From NCBI GenBank assembly GCA_024404115.1, contig JAKSQM010000007.1, positions 37,846-101,845 of the forward strand: a DNA stretch of 64,000 nt, read 5' to 3'. Within the stretch, counting starts at the first letter, position 1. Each line of letters starts with the position of its first letter. Below are positions 16,415-25,562 of this stretch, piece by piece. The notes under the pieces were generated by a model. The model was given only the letters and a program-made list of their open reading frames with translations, was not told the origin of the DNA and ran no database searches. The DNA comes from Clostridia bacterium. Its GTDB lineage: Bacteria; Bacillota; Clostridia; Oscillospirales; Acutalibacteraceae. The position numbers and the translations under genes are program-made.

Positions 16415-17169
16415 GCACAAAATTAAAAGGATTTTTAAGATCAGCATGCGCCCTTATTTTCTGGATGGGAATATGGGCGTTTGTCTCGTGGAAAGTAAAT
16501 AAAACTGTCTTGATTCCATCGCCGTTTCAAGTGCTGAAAAGGCTCTTTGAACTGTTGCAGGAAAATGAATTTTACCTCACTGTCGGTCAATCTTTGCTCA
16601 ACATTTCTGCTGGATTTTTTGTTGGAGTTTTTGTTGCAATTCTGATAGCAATTCTTTGCCATGTTTCAAAAGTTGCAGATACAATTTTGCGCCCCGTTAT
16701 GACAGTTATAAGAAGCACACCCGTGGCGTCTTTTATTATTCTTGCTCTTGTTTTTATGGGCAAAAAATATGTGCCTACGCTAATTTGTTTTATGATGGTT
16801 TGCCCCGTAGTTTTTTCTGCTGTTTCAAATGGCATAAATCTGAGGAACAAAGATAACCTTGAAATGCTCAATGTTTTTTCTGTGAATCCGCTAAGAAAAA
16901 TGTGGATATTTCACATTCCGTCTATCCTGCCTTTTTTAGGTGAAGGCTGCTCAAATGCGCTGGGTCTTGCATGGAAAGCAGGCATCGCCGCAGAAGTGCT
17001 TTGCACTCCGCAAAACACAATTGGAATAATGCTTTATGAATCAAAAATTTATCTTGAAACAACAGATGTTTTTTGCTGGACTCTTGTTGTGATTATTTTG
17101 AGCCTTGTTCTTGAAAAGTTGTTGAAAACAGTAATAGAAAAAAGTAAAAAGGGGGAATCTGTTAAATGA
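16411..17169 (+). CDS. ABC importer permease (NitT/TauT type)
   Basis: A 252-residue permease with about six membrane segments. The coupling-helix 'EAA'-like loop is visible as 'NALGLAWKAGIAAEVL', preceded by 'TPVASFIILALVFMG'. It pairs with the lipoprotein upstream and the ATPase downstream, overlapping both by 4 nt. The substrate follows that of the binding protein and is unknown. Confidence 0.9.
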   Translation: MSTKLKGFLRSACALIFWMGIWAFVSWKVNKTVLIPSPFQVLKRLFELLQENEFYLTVGQSLLNISAGFFVGVFVAILIAILCHVSKVADTILRPVMTVIRSTPVASFIILALVFMGKKYVPTLICFMMVCPVVFSAVSNGINLRNKDNLEMLNVFSVNPLRKMWIFHIPSILPFLGEGCSNALGLAWKAGIAAEVLCTPQNTIGIMLYESKIYLETTDVFCWTLVVIILSLVLEKLLKTVIEKSKKGESVK

Positions 17170-17744
17170 AAACAATAAATTCTCTCAATTTTTCTTATGG
17201 CAATGATGAAATTTTTTCTGATTTTTCAACACAGTTTGAGGATAAAGGCTTGTACGCAATTTCGGGTGTTTCTGGTGTCGGGAAGTCAACACTTTTGCGA
17301 TTAATTGCAGGACTTGAAAATAATTATCAAGGTGAAATTTCAGGCTTTGAAAAAGATACTTTTTCATACGCTTTTCAATCGCCAAGACTTCTTGATTGGT
17401 TCTCTGCAAAAGAGAATGTTGCGGTAGTTCTTTTTGGTAAACGAAAAGAACGAATGAAAGAAGCTGAAAAGTGGCTTGATATTCTTGAGCTTTCAGAACA
17501 TAAAAATAAAAGACCTCATGAACTATCGGGAGGTCAGCAGCAAAGAGTTTCACTTGCAAGAGCGTTTGCTAAAAAAAGCACTGTTCTTTTGCTGGATGAA
17601 CCCACCACAGGACTTGATGATTTGCTCGCAAAAAAAGTGATGGAGCTTGCAAAAAAAGAGTCAGAAAATCGGCTTGTAATTTATGTAACACACGGTGAAA
17701 AAGAAAAGAATTTTGCAGACAAAATTATTGAAATAAAAAAATAA
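17166..17744 (+). CDS. ABC importer ATPase, compact form
   Basis: A 192-residue ABC ATPase. Walker A 'GVSGVGKSTLLR', the Q-loop 'FQSPRLLDW', signature 'LSGGQQQR', Walker B 'VLLLDEP' and the H-loop 'VTHGEKE' are intact. It is about 50-60 residues shorter than the usual 240-260 of this family and ends just after the H-loop, lacking the C-terminal regulatory tail. The 4-nt overlap with the permease gene shows it energises this importer. Confidence 0.9.
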   Translation: MKTINSLNFSYGNDEIFSDFSTQFEDKGLYAISGVSGVGKSTLLRLIAGLENNYQGEISGFEKDTFSYAFQSPRLLDWFSAKENVAVVLFGKRKERMKEAEKWLDILELSEHKNKRPHELSGGQQQRVSLARAFAKKSTVLLLDEPTTGLDDLLAKKVMELAKKESENRLVIYVTHGEKEKNFADKIIEIKK

Positions 17745-17758
17745 ATTTAATAATTACG

Positions 17759-17808
17759 AAACCCGCCGAAAGAGTAAATGTTTTCCTCGTCGGCGGGTTG
17801 ATTTTTTT
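17759..17808. terminator. rho-independent terminator
   Basis: A 10-bp stem, AACCCGCCGA paired with TCGGCGGGTT, has T-rich sequence on the + side (17803-17808) and lies between convergent genes. Confidence 0.75.
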
Positions 17809-17817
17809 ATTTGTAGA

Positions 17818-19143
17818 TTATACTGCAAACAAAGTTACAAGTGTAAGGATAATTCCCTGAACGATAAAGCAGGGAACAACAGTTCTAAGACTGCCTTCAA
17901 ACCAATTCTTTCTAAGGCAGTTGTCTGCAATGATGTAATAAATCCAATACATCAGCATGTATGCAACAGGGGGAAGCTCGAAAGCAATCTGAAGAATAAC
18001 TGAAATGATAAGCACGATTGCGTAGATTACTGCAAGCATTTTTTTCTTTGGATGATGCTCACCTCTGTCAAAAACAACCTGCTGACCTGCGAGGAAAACG
18101 ATTGAAGAAAATGCAAGCAGCTGTGCAGAAATTCCGTTGCCTAAAAAGATTGGAATTGCAGGCAATGCGAAGAAAATAACTCTTTCAAAAATTTCAAATG
18201 CTCTGCCGTATTTTTCCATTCTTTTTACATACTGGAAAACTGCCAGAAGTGAAACTGCAAAAAGCACCCATGCAATAAGTGCCTGATGCTGAGGATAAGG
18301 ATTCCAGAATCCGTGTGCGTTAATAACATCAAGCCTTTCTTTAAGCATTGTGCCTTTTGTTGCCTCAAAGAATATACCAAATCCAAGACCGCCTGCCGCA
18401 CCGAGGGTATATTCCATAATCTTCCATCCGTCAATATATTTATGGAATTTTCCCAAAATATACTTACCGTTTTTCATTGGATGCACCTGAACATCATAGA
18501 AGAAAATTCCAATAACCCAGCCGATAGCACCCGAAACCATACCTACAAGTGAAAATCCTACAGCATAGAAATCTTTGTTGATAATGCTGATAGCAATGAA
18601 CACTATAAGCATAAGCAGATTTCCACCCCATTCCTCACGGCTTGTAAGTGAAAGGTAAAGCTTTGGAAAAACTTTTTCTTTTGGATTATATGGCTTGTTG
18701 AAAATGCGAACACCGATTGCCTGTATAAAAGGCACGGCAAGGAACAGCACAACTATCTGCAAAGCAGGGTAGTATTTTCCGCTCAGTGCGCTGAATGCCA
18801 TACCGACAATTTCGCCGGCAATGCCAAACCATAACATACCTTTCAGTATAAGACCGAGATAGCCTTTTTTTCTGTTGAAATCTTTGCCATCTCTGTGAAG
18901 AATAAATCCCATTGTCTGAGCATATGGCTCAAATCCGCCGTATGCCATACCAATTGCGCCTGCAGCTGCAAAGAAATAAAATCTTTCAGCTATGTATGCA
19001 CTGCCAGAGAAAAGTGCAAGGAACATACCGAGTAATGCACCAGGGAGTGCGGCTCCTTTTTCACCGCCGATAAGGGCACCTCTCATACCCCAGCCATAGC
19101 TGACTGCAAGGCTGATAACGAATACAATAAAAATACTTTTCAT
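17818..19143 (-). CDS. polytopic membrane protein of unknown function
   Basis: A 441-residue protein made almost entirely of hydrophobic segments (about 11-12). The start at 19143 follows AGAGGTG; upstream in-frame codons are not supported. A glycine-rich N-terminal stretch 'GWGMRGALIGGEKGAALPGALLG' and 'GAIGMAYGGFEPYAQTMG' are the most distinctive parts. I do not recognise the family with certainty; it could be a transporter or an integral membrane enzyme. It is a single gene, facing the ABC operon and divergent from the ThuA gene. Confidence 0.75.
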   Translation of the reverse strand: MKSIFIVFVISLAVSYGWGMRGALIGGEKGAALPGALLGMFLALFSGSAYIAERFYFFAAAGAIGMAYGGFEPYAQTMGFILHRDGKDFNRKKGYLGLILKGMLWFGIAGEIVGMAFSALSGKYYPALQIVVLFLAVPFIQAIGVRIFNKPYNPKEKVFPKLYLSLTSREEWGGNLLMLIVFIAISIINKDFYAVGFSLVGMVSGAIGWVIGIFFYDVQVHPMKNGKYILGKFHKYIDGWKIMEYTLGAAGGLGFGIFFEATKGTMLKERLDVINAHGFWNPYPQHQALIAWVLFAVSLLAVFQYVKRMEKYGRAFEIFERVIFFALPAIPIFLGNGISAQLLAFSSIVFLAGQQVVFDRGEHHPKKKMLAVIYAIVLIISVILQIAFELPPVAYMLMYWIYYIIADNCLRKNWFEGSLRTVVPCFIVQGIILTLVTLFAV

Positions 19144-19254
19144 AAAATCACCTCTTAATATAAATTTACCAAACAGAAAGTTTTTTGTCAACTGCATATT
19201 GATTTAATTTGCCGAAAGTGATAAGATAAATCAAAAATAATAGGAGGTTCGTTT

Positions 19255-19968
19255 ATGATAAATGTAACAATCTGGAACGAAGATTCAATAGAAACATCAG
19301 CGGAGTCTGTGCTTGCGGTTTACCCTGAGGGACTTAACGGAGCTATCAGAGATTTCCTTAAAGTTAATGATGACATGAATGTGAGAACTGCCAATCTTGA
19401 AGAGGATGAATGCGGTTTGCCTGATGAAATCCTAAATTCAACGGATGTTCTCATTTGGTGGGGACACGGCAAGCATCAGAGAGTGCCCGATGAACTTGTT
19501 AAAAAAATTCATAACAGAGTTCTTTGCGGTATGGGTATGATTTTTCTTCATTCTGCTCATTTTTCAAAGCCTTTTATAAGTCTTATGGGCACAACCTGCT
19601 CACTTAAATGGAGAGAGGGCGATCGTGAGCGAATCTGGACAATACTTCCGTACCATCCCATTGCGAAAGGAATCCCTGAACATTTTGAACTTGAATCAGA
19701 AGAAATGTATGGTGAAAGATTTGATATTCCTGCTCCTGATGAGCAAATTTTCCTCGGTTGGTTTGCAGGCGGCGAAGTTTTCCGCTCTGGCAATGTGTGG
19801 AACAGGGGACTTGGCAAGGTTTTCTATTTCCAGCCCGGTCATGAAACAAATGGAAGTTTCCATAATGAGTATGTTCAGCGTATTATCACAAACGGTGTAA
19901 GATATGTTGCTCCTGTTGAAATCGTTGAAAAAATTGAATGTCCGCATTTTGAATCACTCGAAAAATAA
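19255..19968 (+). CDS. ThuA-domain protein (trehalose-utilisation-like)
   Basis: A 237-residue protein covering a full ThuA domain, a glutamine-amidotransferase-like fold. Typical segments are 'DVLIWWGHGKH', 'LCGMGMIFLHSAHFSKPF', 'PYHPIAKGIPEHF' and the C-terminal 'GLGKVFYFQPGHETNG'. ThuA proteins are linked to disaccharide (trehalose, maltose) metabolism, though the chemistry is poorly defined. AGGAGGT precedes the ATG. It stands alone and is followed by a terminator. Confidence 0.88.
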   Translation: MINVTIWNEDSIETSAESVLAVYPEGLNGAIRDFLKVNDDMNVRTANLEEDECGLPDEILNSTDVLIWWGHGKHQRVPDELVKKIHNRVLCGMGMIFLHSAHFSKPFISLMGTTCSLKWREGDRERIWTILPYHPIAKGIPEHFELESEEMYGERFDIPAPDEQIFLGWFAGGEVFRSGNVWNRGLGKVFYFQPGHETNGSFHNEYVQRIITNGVRYVAPVEIVEKIECPHFESLEK

Positions 19969-19976
19969 ATAACAGC

Positions 19977-20014
19977 GTCTGCCAATGTATGTTATATATG
20001 TTGGCAGATTTATT
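19977..20014 (+). terminator. rho-independent terminator after the ThuA gene
   Basis: TCTGCCAA (19978-19985) pairs with TTGGCAGA (20001-20008), followed by a T-rich run. Confidence 0.65.
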
Positions 20015-20148
20015 TATATATAATGCACAAATATTTTCTACAACTTTGTTTATTTTACGAATAGCATTTTTGAAAATATGTGCTATAATGTAAGTGAACA
20101 AAGGGAAAGGAAATAGAGAAAAATAAAAAAGCAAAGGAGGCTTTTAAA

Positions 20149-20205
20149 ATGAGAATAGCAACAAAATTTAAAGGCCGTCTGGTGAACGATAGAACAATTT
20201 ATTAA
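20149..20205 (+). CDS. 18-residue small ORF
   Basis: A short ORF encoding MRIATKFKGRLVNDRTIY, with AAAGGAGG (20133-20140) ideally placed before its ATG. A purine-rich leader and a TATAAT at 20084-20089 lie upstream. It is basic at the N-terminal half and has no membrane segment. It ends immediately before a GCGGC/GCCGC hairpin (20206-20218) and 74 nt before a 67-aa protein. It may be a translated leader peptide or a small functional peptide. Its reality rests only on the strong ribosome site. Confidence 0.5.
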   Translation: MRIATKFKGRLVNDRTIY

Positions 20206-20279
20206 GCGGCTCAGCCGCAAAGACAGTTACCACGACGGCAAATCAATCAAAATTTTAATATTGAGGAGTTGTGGTTAAA

Positions 20280-20483
20280 ATGTCAGAAATGGTAATAAGA
20301 AACCGAAAATCGAAAGAAATCGGATATATAAAAACCGATAGCAGAGGCAAGCAGACGGCATATAATCTGAAGAAAGAAAAAATTGGCTGTTTTGACCCGA
20401 AAACAAACTTGACAAGAGATAAAAATAACAGAGTTTTGGGCAACGGCAATATGCTTGTAGGTATAATTCTTTCAGCCGCCTGA
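20280..20483 (+). CDS. small predicted all-beta protein
   Basis: A 67-residue protein. The ATG at 20280 is 11 nt after GAGGAG; the in-frame GTG at 20271 is too close to that site. The sequence is built from repeated short strands, each with a turn: 'NRKSKEIGYI', 'DSRGKQTAYN', 'KKEKIGCFD', 'NLTRDKNNRVLGNGNM'. The pattern resembles the '4-fold beta flower' type of small proteins. No catalytic residue is evident. The same transcript appears to carry the 18-residue ORF, and a strong terminator follows. Confidence 0.65.
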   Translation: MSEMVIRNRKSKEIGYIKTDSRGKQTAYNLKKEKIGCFDPKTNLTRDKNNRVLGNGNMLVGIILSAA

Positions 20484-20517
20484 GCTAAAAATACAATTGA
20501 ATATTAAGTTATAAAAT

Positions 20518-20545
20518 AAGGCACCGCTTCGCACGGTGCCTTTCT
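20518..20545 (+). terminator. rho-independent terminator
   Basis: A 9-bp GC-rich stem AAGGCACCG/CGGTGCCTT is followed by TTCT and ends the small-ORF transcript. Confidence 0.75.
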
Positions 20546-20710
20546 GCGTTTATAATAACAAAAAAATCTTTGAAATTTGGCAAAAATTAGCGCATATATT
20601 AGCTGGTGAGGGCAAATTTAAAGGAAATATTATTGATTATTTTATAAAATAATGATACAATATTGTGATTGATATTTTTATGTATTTACAGATGAAAGGG
20701 GATTGCGGCA

Positions 20711-22738
20711 ATGAACAGAAAAAAATGGCAGGTTATGCCTATTGATCAGGAAGCTATTATTCAGACTGCCGAGGACCTCAATATTGACCCTCACGCTGTT
20801 TTGCTTGCATACACACGAGGAATAGAGGATGTTTGCGCTGCGGCTGAATTTTTTGGACTTGAACCTTTTGACGAATCCTTTTATCTTGATTTCCCCGATA
20901 TGGAAAAAGCGGCGGACAGAATCAGAAAAGCTGTTGACGATTTTGAAAGCATTGCAATTTATGGCGACTATGATGTTGACGGTGTAACTGCAACGGCTGT
21001 TTTGTATCTTTATCTTGAATCCATTAACGCAAATGTGTCATATTATATCCCTGACAGACATACAGAGGGCTACGGCTTGAGCATGAGTGCAATTGATAAG
21101 CTCCACGAAAGGGGAGTTAAACTGATTGTAACTGTTGATAACGGCATCTCTGCTATTAAAGAAGCGGAGTACATAAAAGAGCTCGGTATGGAGCTTGTTA
21201 TTACCGACCATCATCTTCCCAGTGAAACTTTGCCCGATGCTGTTGCCGTTGTTGACCCTCACAGAGAAGATTGCGGCCTTGAATTTAAAGATTTTGTTGG
21301 CGCAGGTGTTGCGTATAAGCTTATCTGTGCAATTGAGGGCGAATCAAACGAATCCACAGAGAAATATATTGACCTTGTTGCCCTCGGCACTGTTGCAGAT
21401 GTTATGCCTTTGGTTGGCGAAAACAGAAGTATTGTTAAAAGAGGACTTTACAGAATTGCCACTGCTCCGTCTGTTGGTATTTCTGCTTTGCGTGAGGTTG
21501 CAGGAACAACCGACAAAGAGCCTTCATCATCAGAGCTTGCCTTTGCTCTTTCACCAAGAATAAATGCGGCTGGCAGAATGGGAAGCGCAGAGCGTGGACT
21601 TAAACTTCTTGTCAGCAGAGACAGAGAAGAAGCAGCACTTATTGCAGAAGAAATAAGCGAAGAAAACACTTTAAGGCAGAAAACGGAGCAGGAGATAACC
21701 GCCCTTGCACTTCAGCAGATAAGCGAAACACCATCTATGGCTTACGATTCAGTTTTGATTGTTGACGGTGATGACTGGAACGACGGCGTTATCGGCATCG
21801 TTGCCTCCCGACTTGTTGAGCTTTACGGCAAGCCTGCAATTGTTATTTCTAAAAACGGAAGCACTGCAAAAGGCTCTGGCAGAAGCATTGACGGATTTTC
21901 ACTTTATGACGCTCTCAACGCAGTTAAAGAAAATCTTACACATTTTGGCGGTCATAAGTTAGCGGCAGGTCTTGGCATTGAAAGCGAAAAAATTGAGGAT
22001 TTCAGAAAAGCCATAAACGAATACGCATCACAGTTTGAAATGCCTTTTATGACTCAGCGTATCGATTATAAATTAAAGCTTCATTCAATAAACGAAACTT
22101 TACTTGAAATTGCCGAAACTATGGAGCCTTGCGGAGCAGGAAATCCACAGCCTGTTTTTGGTCTTTTCAAAATGAAAATAGAAAACATAACGCCTATCGG
22201 TTCGGGCAAGCATATTCGCCTTGACCTTTCAAAGGGCGGCAATAAAATTCAAGCGGTTAAATTCTCATGCACAGCAGTTGATTTTCCATATGAAAAAGGC
22301 GATTGCGTTGACCTTGCTGTGGGTATTAAGCGAAATGAATATCTTAACCGTGTCAGCGTAAGTATAATTGTGAAAAATATCAGACCTCACGGGGTCAATG
22401 AAGATAAATTGCTTCACGATATAAGACTTTTCGAGCGTCTTATGCGTGGCGATGAAATTACAAACGAGCAGGCAGCGGATATGCTTCCCGACAGAGAACT
22501 TAATGCCGCTGTTTACAGGTTCATCCGCTCAAGAGGAGGCTGGAAACACGGAGTTGAAATTCTGTGCAGCCGACTTAATGTGGAGCGATACGGCGCAGTT
22601 TTTTGCAGCATTGAGGCAATGAAACAGCTCTCCCTTTTAAAGGCAGATGGCGAAAGACTTATACTTCCACCTGCATCATCAAAGGTCAGCTTTGACGATG
22701 CACCTGTTATAAAGAATTTAATCAATTACCAGAGGTGA
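20711..22738 (+). CDS. recJ: single-stranded-DNA-specific exonuclease RecJ
   Basis: A 675-residue RecJ with the DHH phosphoesterase motifs 'YGDYDVDG' (about residue 82), 'VTVDNGI', 'VITDHH' and 'LGTVADVMPL', then the DHHA1 nucleic-acid domain with 'GSGRSIDGFSLYDAL' and 'FGGHKLAAG', and a C-terminal OB-like part. It degrades ssDNA 5' to 3' in recombination and mismatch repair. AAGGGG precedes the ATG. The rel gene follows with a 5-nt gap, a common clostridial arrangement. Confidence 0.96.
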   Translation: MNRKKWQVMPIDQEAIIQTAEDLNIDPHAVLLAYTRGIEDVCAAAEFFGLEPFDESFYLDFPDMEKAADRIRKAVDDFESIAIYGDYDVDGVTATAVLYLYLESINANVSYYIPDRHTEGYGLSMSAIDKLHERGVKLIVTVDNGISAIKEAEYIKELGMELVITDHHLPSETLPDAVAVVDPHREDCGLEFKDFVGAGVAYKLICAIEGESNESTEKYIDLVALGTVADVMPLVGENRSIVKRGLYRIATAPSVGISALREVAGTTDKEPSSSELAFALSPRINAAGRMGSAERGLKLLVSRDREEAALIAEEISEENTLRQKTEQEITALALQQISETPSMAYDSVLIVDGDDWNDGVIGIVASRLVELYGKPAIVISKNGSTAKGSGRSIDGFSLYDALNAVKENLTHFGGHKLAAGLGIESEKIEDFRKAINEYASQFEMPFMTQRIDYKLKLHSINETLLEIAETMEPCGAGNPQPVFGLFKMKIENITPIGSGKHIRLDLSKGGNKIQAVKFSCTAVDFPYEKGDCVDLAVGIKRNEYLNRVSVSIIVKNIRPHGVNEDKLLHDIRLFERLMRGDEITNEQAADMLPDRELNAAVYRFIRSRGGWKHGVEILCSRLNVERYGAVFCSIEAMKQLSLLKADGERLILPPASSKVSFDDAPVIKNLINYQR

Positions 22739-22743
22739 TTTTA

Positions 22744-25086
22744 GTGGGAATTTCTCTTGATGAAACTTCCAAGGCTGACAAAGCATATGTAAAACTTCGT
22801 GAAACTCTTGAAAAGAGTATGAATAAAGAAGAACTTGAAGAAATCGACAGTGCCTATGAATGGGCAAGAGCAGCCCATAGCGGTCAGCTTCGTTACTCAG
22901 GTCAGCCATATATAATTCATCCCATAGCCGTTGCGCAGATTCTTGCTGATTACGGCATGGATAAAGGCTCAATTATTGCGGCACTTCTTCACGATATTGT
23001 TGAAGATACTGACGCAACACTTGACGATGTTAAAAAGAAATACGGTCAGGAAATAGCATCTATTGTTGACGGACTTACAAAGCTCACAAAGGCGGCAAAA
23101 AATCCTGTAAAAGAAAAAGCAGAATCAAAACAGCAGGCACAACAGACTCAAAATGAAGAAATACCACAGGAAAAAGAAGAGCCATCACTTTTAGCTGAAA
23201 TCAAGCCTATAGATTTCTTTAATGCAAAAGAGGTTCAGCAGGCAGAAAATGTTAGAAAAATGCTTCTTGCTATGTCTCAGGATATTCGAGTTATTATTAT
23301 CAAGCTTGCAGACAGAATTCACAATATGCGCACTTTAAGCTTTATGCGCCCGCCAAAACGCAGAGAAAAAGCACTTGAAACTCTTGAAATTTTTGCACCG
23401 ATTGCACACCGCCTTGGTATCAGAACAATGAAAGAGGAACTTGAAGATCTTTCAATCAGTTACCTTGACCCAATTGGCTACAATGATATTCAGGTTAAGC
23501 TTGCAAAACAGCAAAAAGAAAGAACAGCATATCTTGAAAGAATCAAGCAAGAAATTGACGAAAAAATCAAAGATATTGTGCCCGAATACACAATCTCAGG
23601 CAGAATAAAATCTGTTCACGGAATATACCGCAAAATGTATATTCAGAATAAGAGCTTTGATGAAATTTATGATATTTACGCTGTCAGAATAATTGTAAAT
23701 ACTGTTACAGAATGTTATCAGTGCTTCGGTATGATTCACGAAATGTATTCTCCAATTCCCAACAGAATTAAAGACTACATTGCAATGAAAAAACCAAACA
23801 ACTATCAGTCATTGCACACAACAGTTATCGGCAAAGACGGCATACCTTTTGAGGTGCAGATAAGAACAAAAGAAATGCATCAGACAGCTGAATACGGTAT
23901 TGCCGCTCACTGGAAATACAAAGCAGGCATTACAAAAGGCAAACAGCAGTCTTTAGATGATAAACTTGCGTGGATAAGACAGCTCCTTGAAGAGCAGAAC
24001 GAAACAGGCAACCCAGAGGATATTGTCCGCACAATCAAAGATGATTTTATCCCCGAAGAGGTGTTTGTTTTCACTCCCAAGGGTGATGTTGTCAATCTGC
24101 CTGTAGGCTCAACAATTGTTGATTTTGCTTACGGTATCCATTCCGCTGTCGGTCATAAAATGATGGCGGCAAAGGTTGACGGCAGAATTGTTCCGCTTGA
24201 CCATCAGGTTAAAACTGGCGAGATTATTGAAATTATCACATCAAGTCAGCCTGGCAAAGGTCCCAGCAGAGATTGGCTCAATATTGCACGCACAAGCTCC
24301 GCAAGAGCAAAAATCCGTGCATGGTATAAGAAAGAAAAACGAGATGAAAATATCATCGAGGGCAAGCTGATTGTTGAAAGAGAATTTCGCAAAGCAAAAA
24401 TTCGCCTTACTGATGAGCAGAAAGATAAATTTATTCTTTCAATTGCCGCAAAGCAAAGGCTCTCTTCACTTGATGATTTTTATGCAGCACTTGGCTATGG
24501 CGGAATTTCACTTTCAAAGCTGCTGCCAAATATTAAAGATGAATACAATAAGCTTATAAAAGCAATTGAGCAGCAGGAAAATCCCGAAAGCGTAACAGTA
24601 GCATCTGTTCCAACTAAAAAAATCAAGAGCGACGGTGTTATTATTGAGGGTATCGAAAACTGTCTTGTTAAGTATTCACGATGCTGTAATCCCTTGCCTG
24701 GTGATGAAATTATCGGCTATATTACAAGGGGATACGGTGTTTCAATTCATAACAGAAATTGCCCCAATGTTCCTGCTGTTATTGAAAATTCACCTGAGCC
24801 GGAGCGTTGGATTAAAGCGAGCTGGGACAGCGAAAAAGTCAGCTCAACATTCAAGTCAAATCTTACTGTTATGTGCATTAACAGAAGAGCAATGCTTCTT
24901 GACATCACAACTCAGCTTGATATGATGAGGGTTGATTTAATTTCACTTAATGCAAACAATACAAAAGACGGCAATGCCATTTTCCATATGGTTGTTTCAG
25001 TTGAGGGCATTGCACATCTTAATAAGGTTATAGAAAAGCTTAGAAAAATTAACGGTGTGTTTGATGTTTCAAGATCAAATATCTGA
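22744..25086 (+). CDS. rel: bifunctional (p)ppGpp synthetase/hydrolase
   Basis: A 780-residue Rel enzyme with a HD hydrolase domain ('HPIAVAQIL', 'LLHDIVEDTD'), a nucleotidyltransferase synthetase ('RIKSVHGIYRKM', 'YKAG'), TGS ('FVFTPKGDVVNLPVGST'), a zinc-finger-like Cys-Cys segment and a C-terminal ACT domain. It makes and degrades the stringent alarmone. GTG 22744 lies 6 nt after AGAGGTG and is chosen over GTG 22735. A 40-residue Gln/Glu-rich insertion (about residues 115-164) lies inside the HD domain before 'QQAENVRKMLLAM'. The gene is in the recJ-rel-dtd-MBL-hemZ series. Confidence 0.95.
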   Translation: MGISLDETSKADKAYVKLRETLEKSMNKEELEEIDSAYEWARAAHSGQLRYSGQPYIIHPIAVAQILADYGMDKGSIIAALLHDIVEDTDATLDDVKKKYGQEIASIVDGLTKLTKAAKNPVKEKAESKQQAQQTQNEEIPQEKEEPSLLAEIKPIDFFNAKEVQQAENVRKMLLAMSQDIRVIIIKLADRIHNMRTLSFMRPPKRREKALETLEIFAPIAHRLGIRTMKEELEDLSISYLDPIGYNDIQVKLAKQQKERTAYLERIKQEIDEKIKDIVPEYTISGRIKSVHGIYRKMYIQNKSFDEIYDIYAVRIIVNTVTECYQCFGMIHEMYSPIPNRIKDYIAMKKPNNYQSLHTTVIGKDGIPFEVQIRTKEMHQTAEYGIAAHWKYKAGITKGKQQSLDDKLAWIRQLLEEQNETGNPEDIVRTIKDDFIPEEVFVFTPKGDVVNLPVGSTIVDFAYGIHSAVGHKMMAAKVDGRIVPLDHQVKTGEIIEIITSSQPGKGPSRDWLNIARTSSARAKIRAWYKKEKRDENIIEGKLIVEREFRKAKIRLTDEQKDKFILSIAAKQRLSSLDDFYAALGYGGISLSKLLPNIKDEYNKLIKAIEQQENPESVTVASVPTKKIKSDGVIIEGIENCLVKYSRCCNPLPGDEIIGYITRGYGVSIHNRNCPNVPAVIENSPEPERWIKASWDSEKVSSTFKSNLTVMCINRRAMLLDITTQLDMMRVDLISLNANNTKDGNAIFHMVVSVEGIAHLNKVIEKLRKINGVFDVSRSNI

Positions 25087-25103
25087 CGAAAAGAGGAATA
25101 AAA

Positions 25104-25562
25104 ATGAGAGCAGTTGTTCAAAGAGTTACATCTTCAAAAGTGAGTGTTGACGGTAAAGTTATCGGCGAGGTTTCAAAGGGCTTCAATGTGCTTTTGGGTG
25201 TGCAGGATGATGACACAAAGTTTGATGCAGAAATCCTTGCTGCCAAAATTGCAAAGCTTCGCATTTTTGAAGATGATGAAGGCAAAATGAATCTGTCTAT
25301 TCTTGATATAGACGGCGAAATTCTTGTAATTTCGCAGTTCACTCTCTGCGCTGATTTAAAAAAGGGCAACAGACCGTCATTTGTTTTTGCCGCAAGACCC
25401 GAAAAAGCTGTTCCTCTTTATGAATATTTTATGTCCTTGCTTAAAGAAAACGGTGTGAGAAAAATTGAGCACGGTCAGTTTGGTGCAGATATGGCTGTTG
25501 AAATCAACAATGACGGACCTGTTACAATAGTTATGGATACAACTATCTGGAGGAAAAACTGA
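25104..25562 (+). CDS. dtd: D-aminoacyl-tRNA deacylase
   Basis: A 152-residue, full-length DTD that frees tRNA from mischarged D-amino acids and glycine. The two signature loops are intact: 'ILVISQFTLCAD' with the SQFTL active-site motif, and the 'NNDGPVTI' motif with Gly-Pro near the C-terminus. AAGAGGAAT precedes the start. It lies 17 nt after rel, as in many Firmicutes, and its stop overlaps the next start by one base. Confidence 0.96.
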   Translation: MRAVVQRVTSSKVSVDGKVIGEVSKGFNVLLGVQDDDTKFDAEILAAKIAKLRIFEDDEGKMNLSILDIDGEILVISQFTLCADLKKGNRPSFVFAARPEKAVPLYEYFMSLLKENGVRKIEHGQFGADMAVEINNDGPVTIVMDTTIWRKN

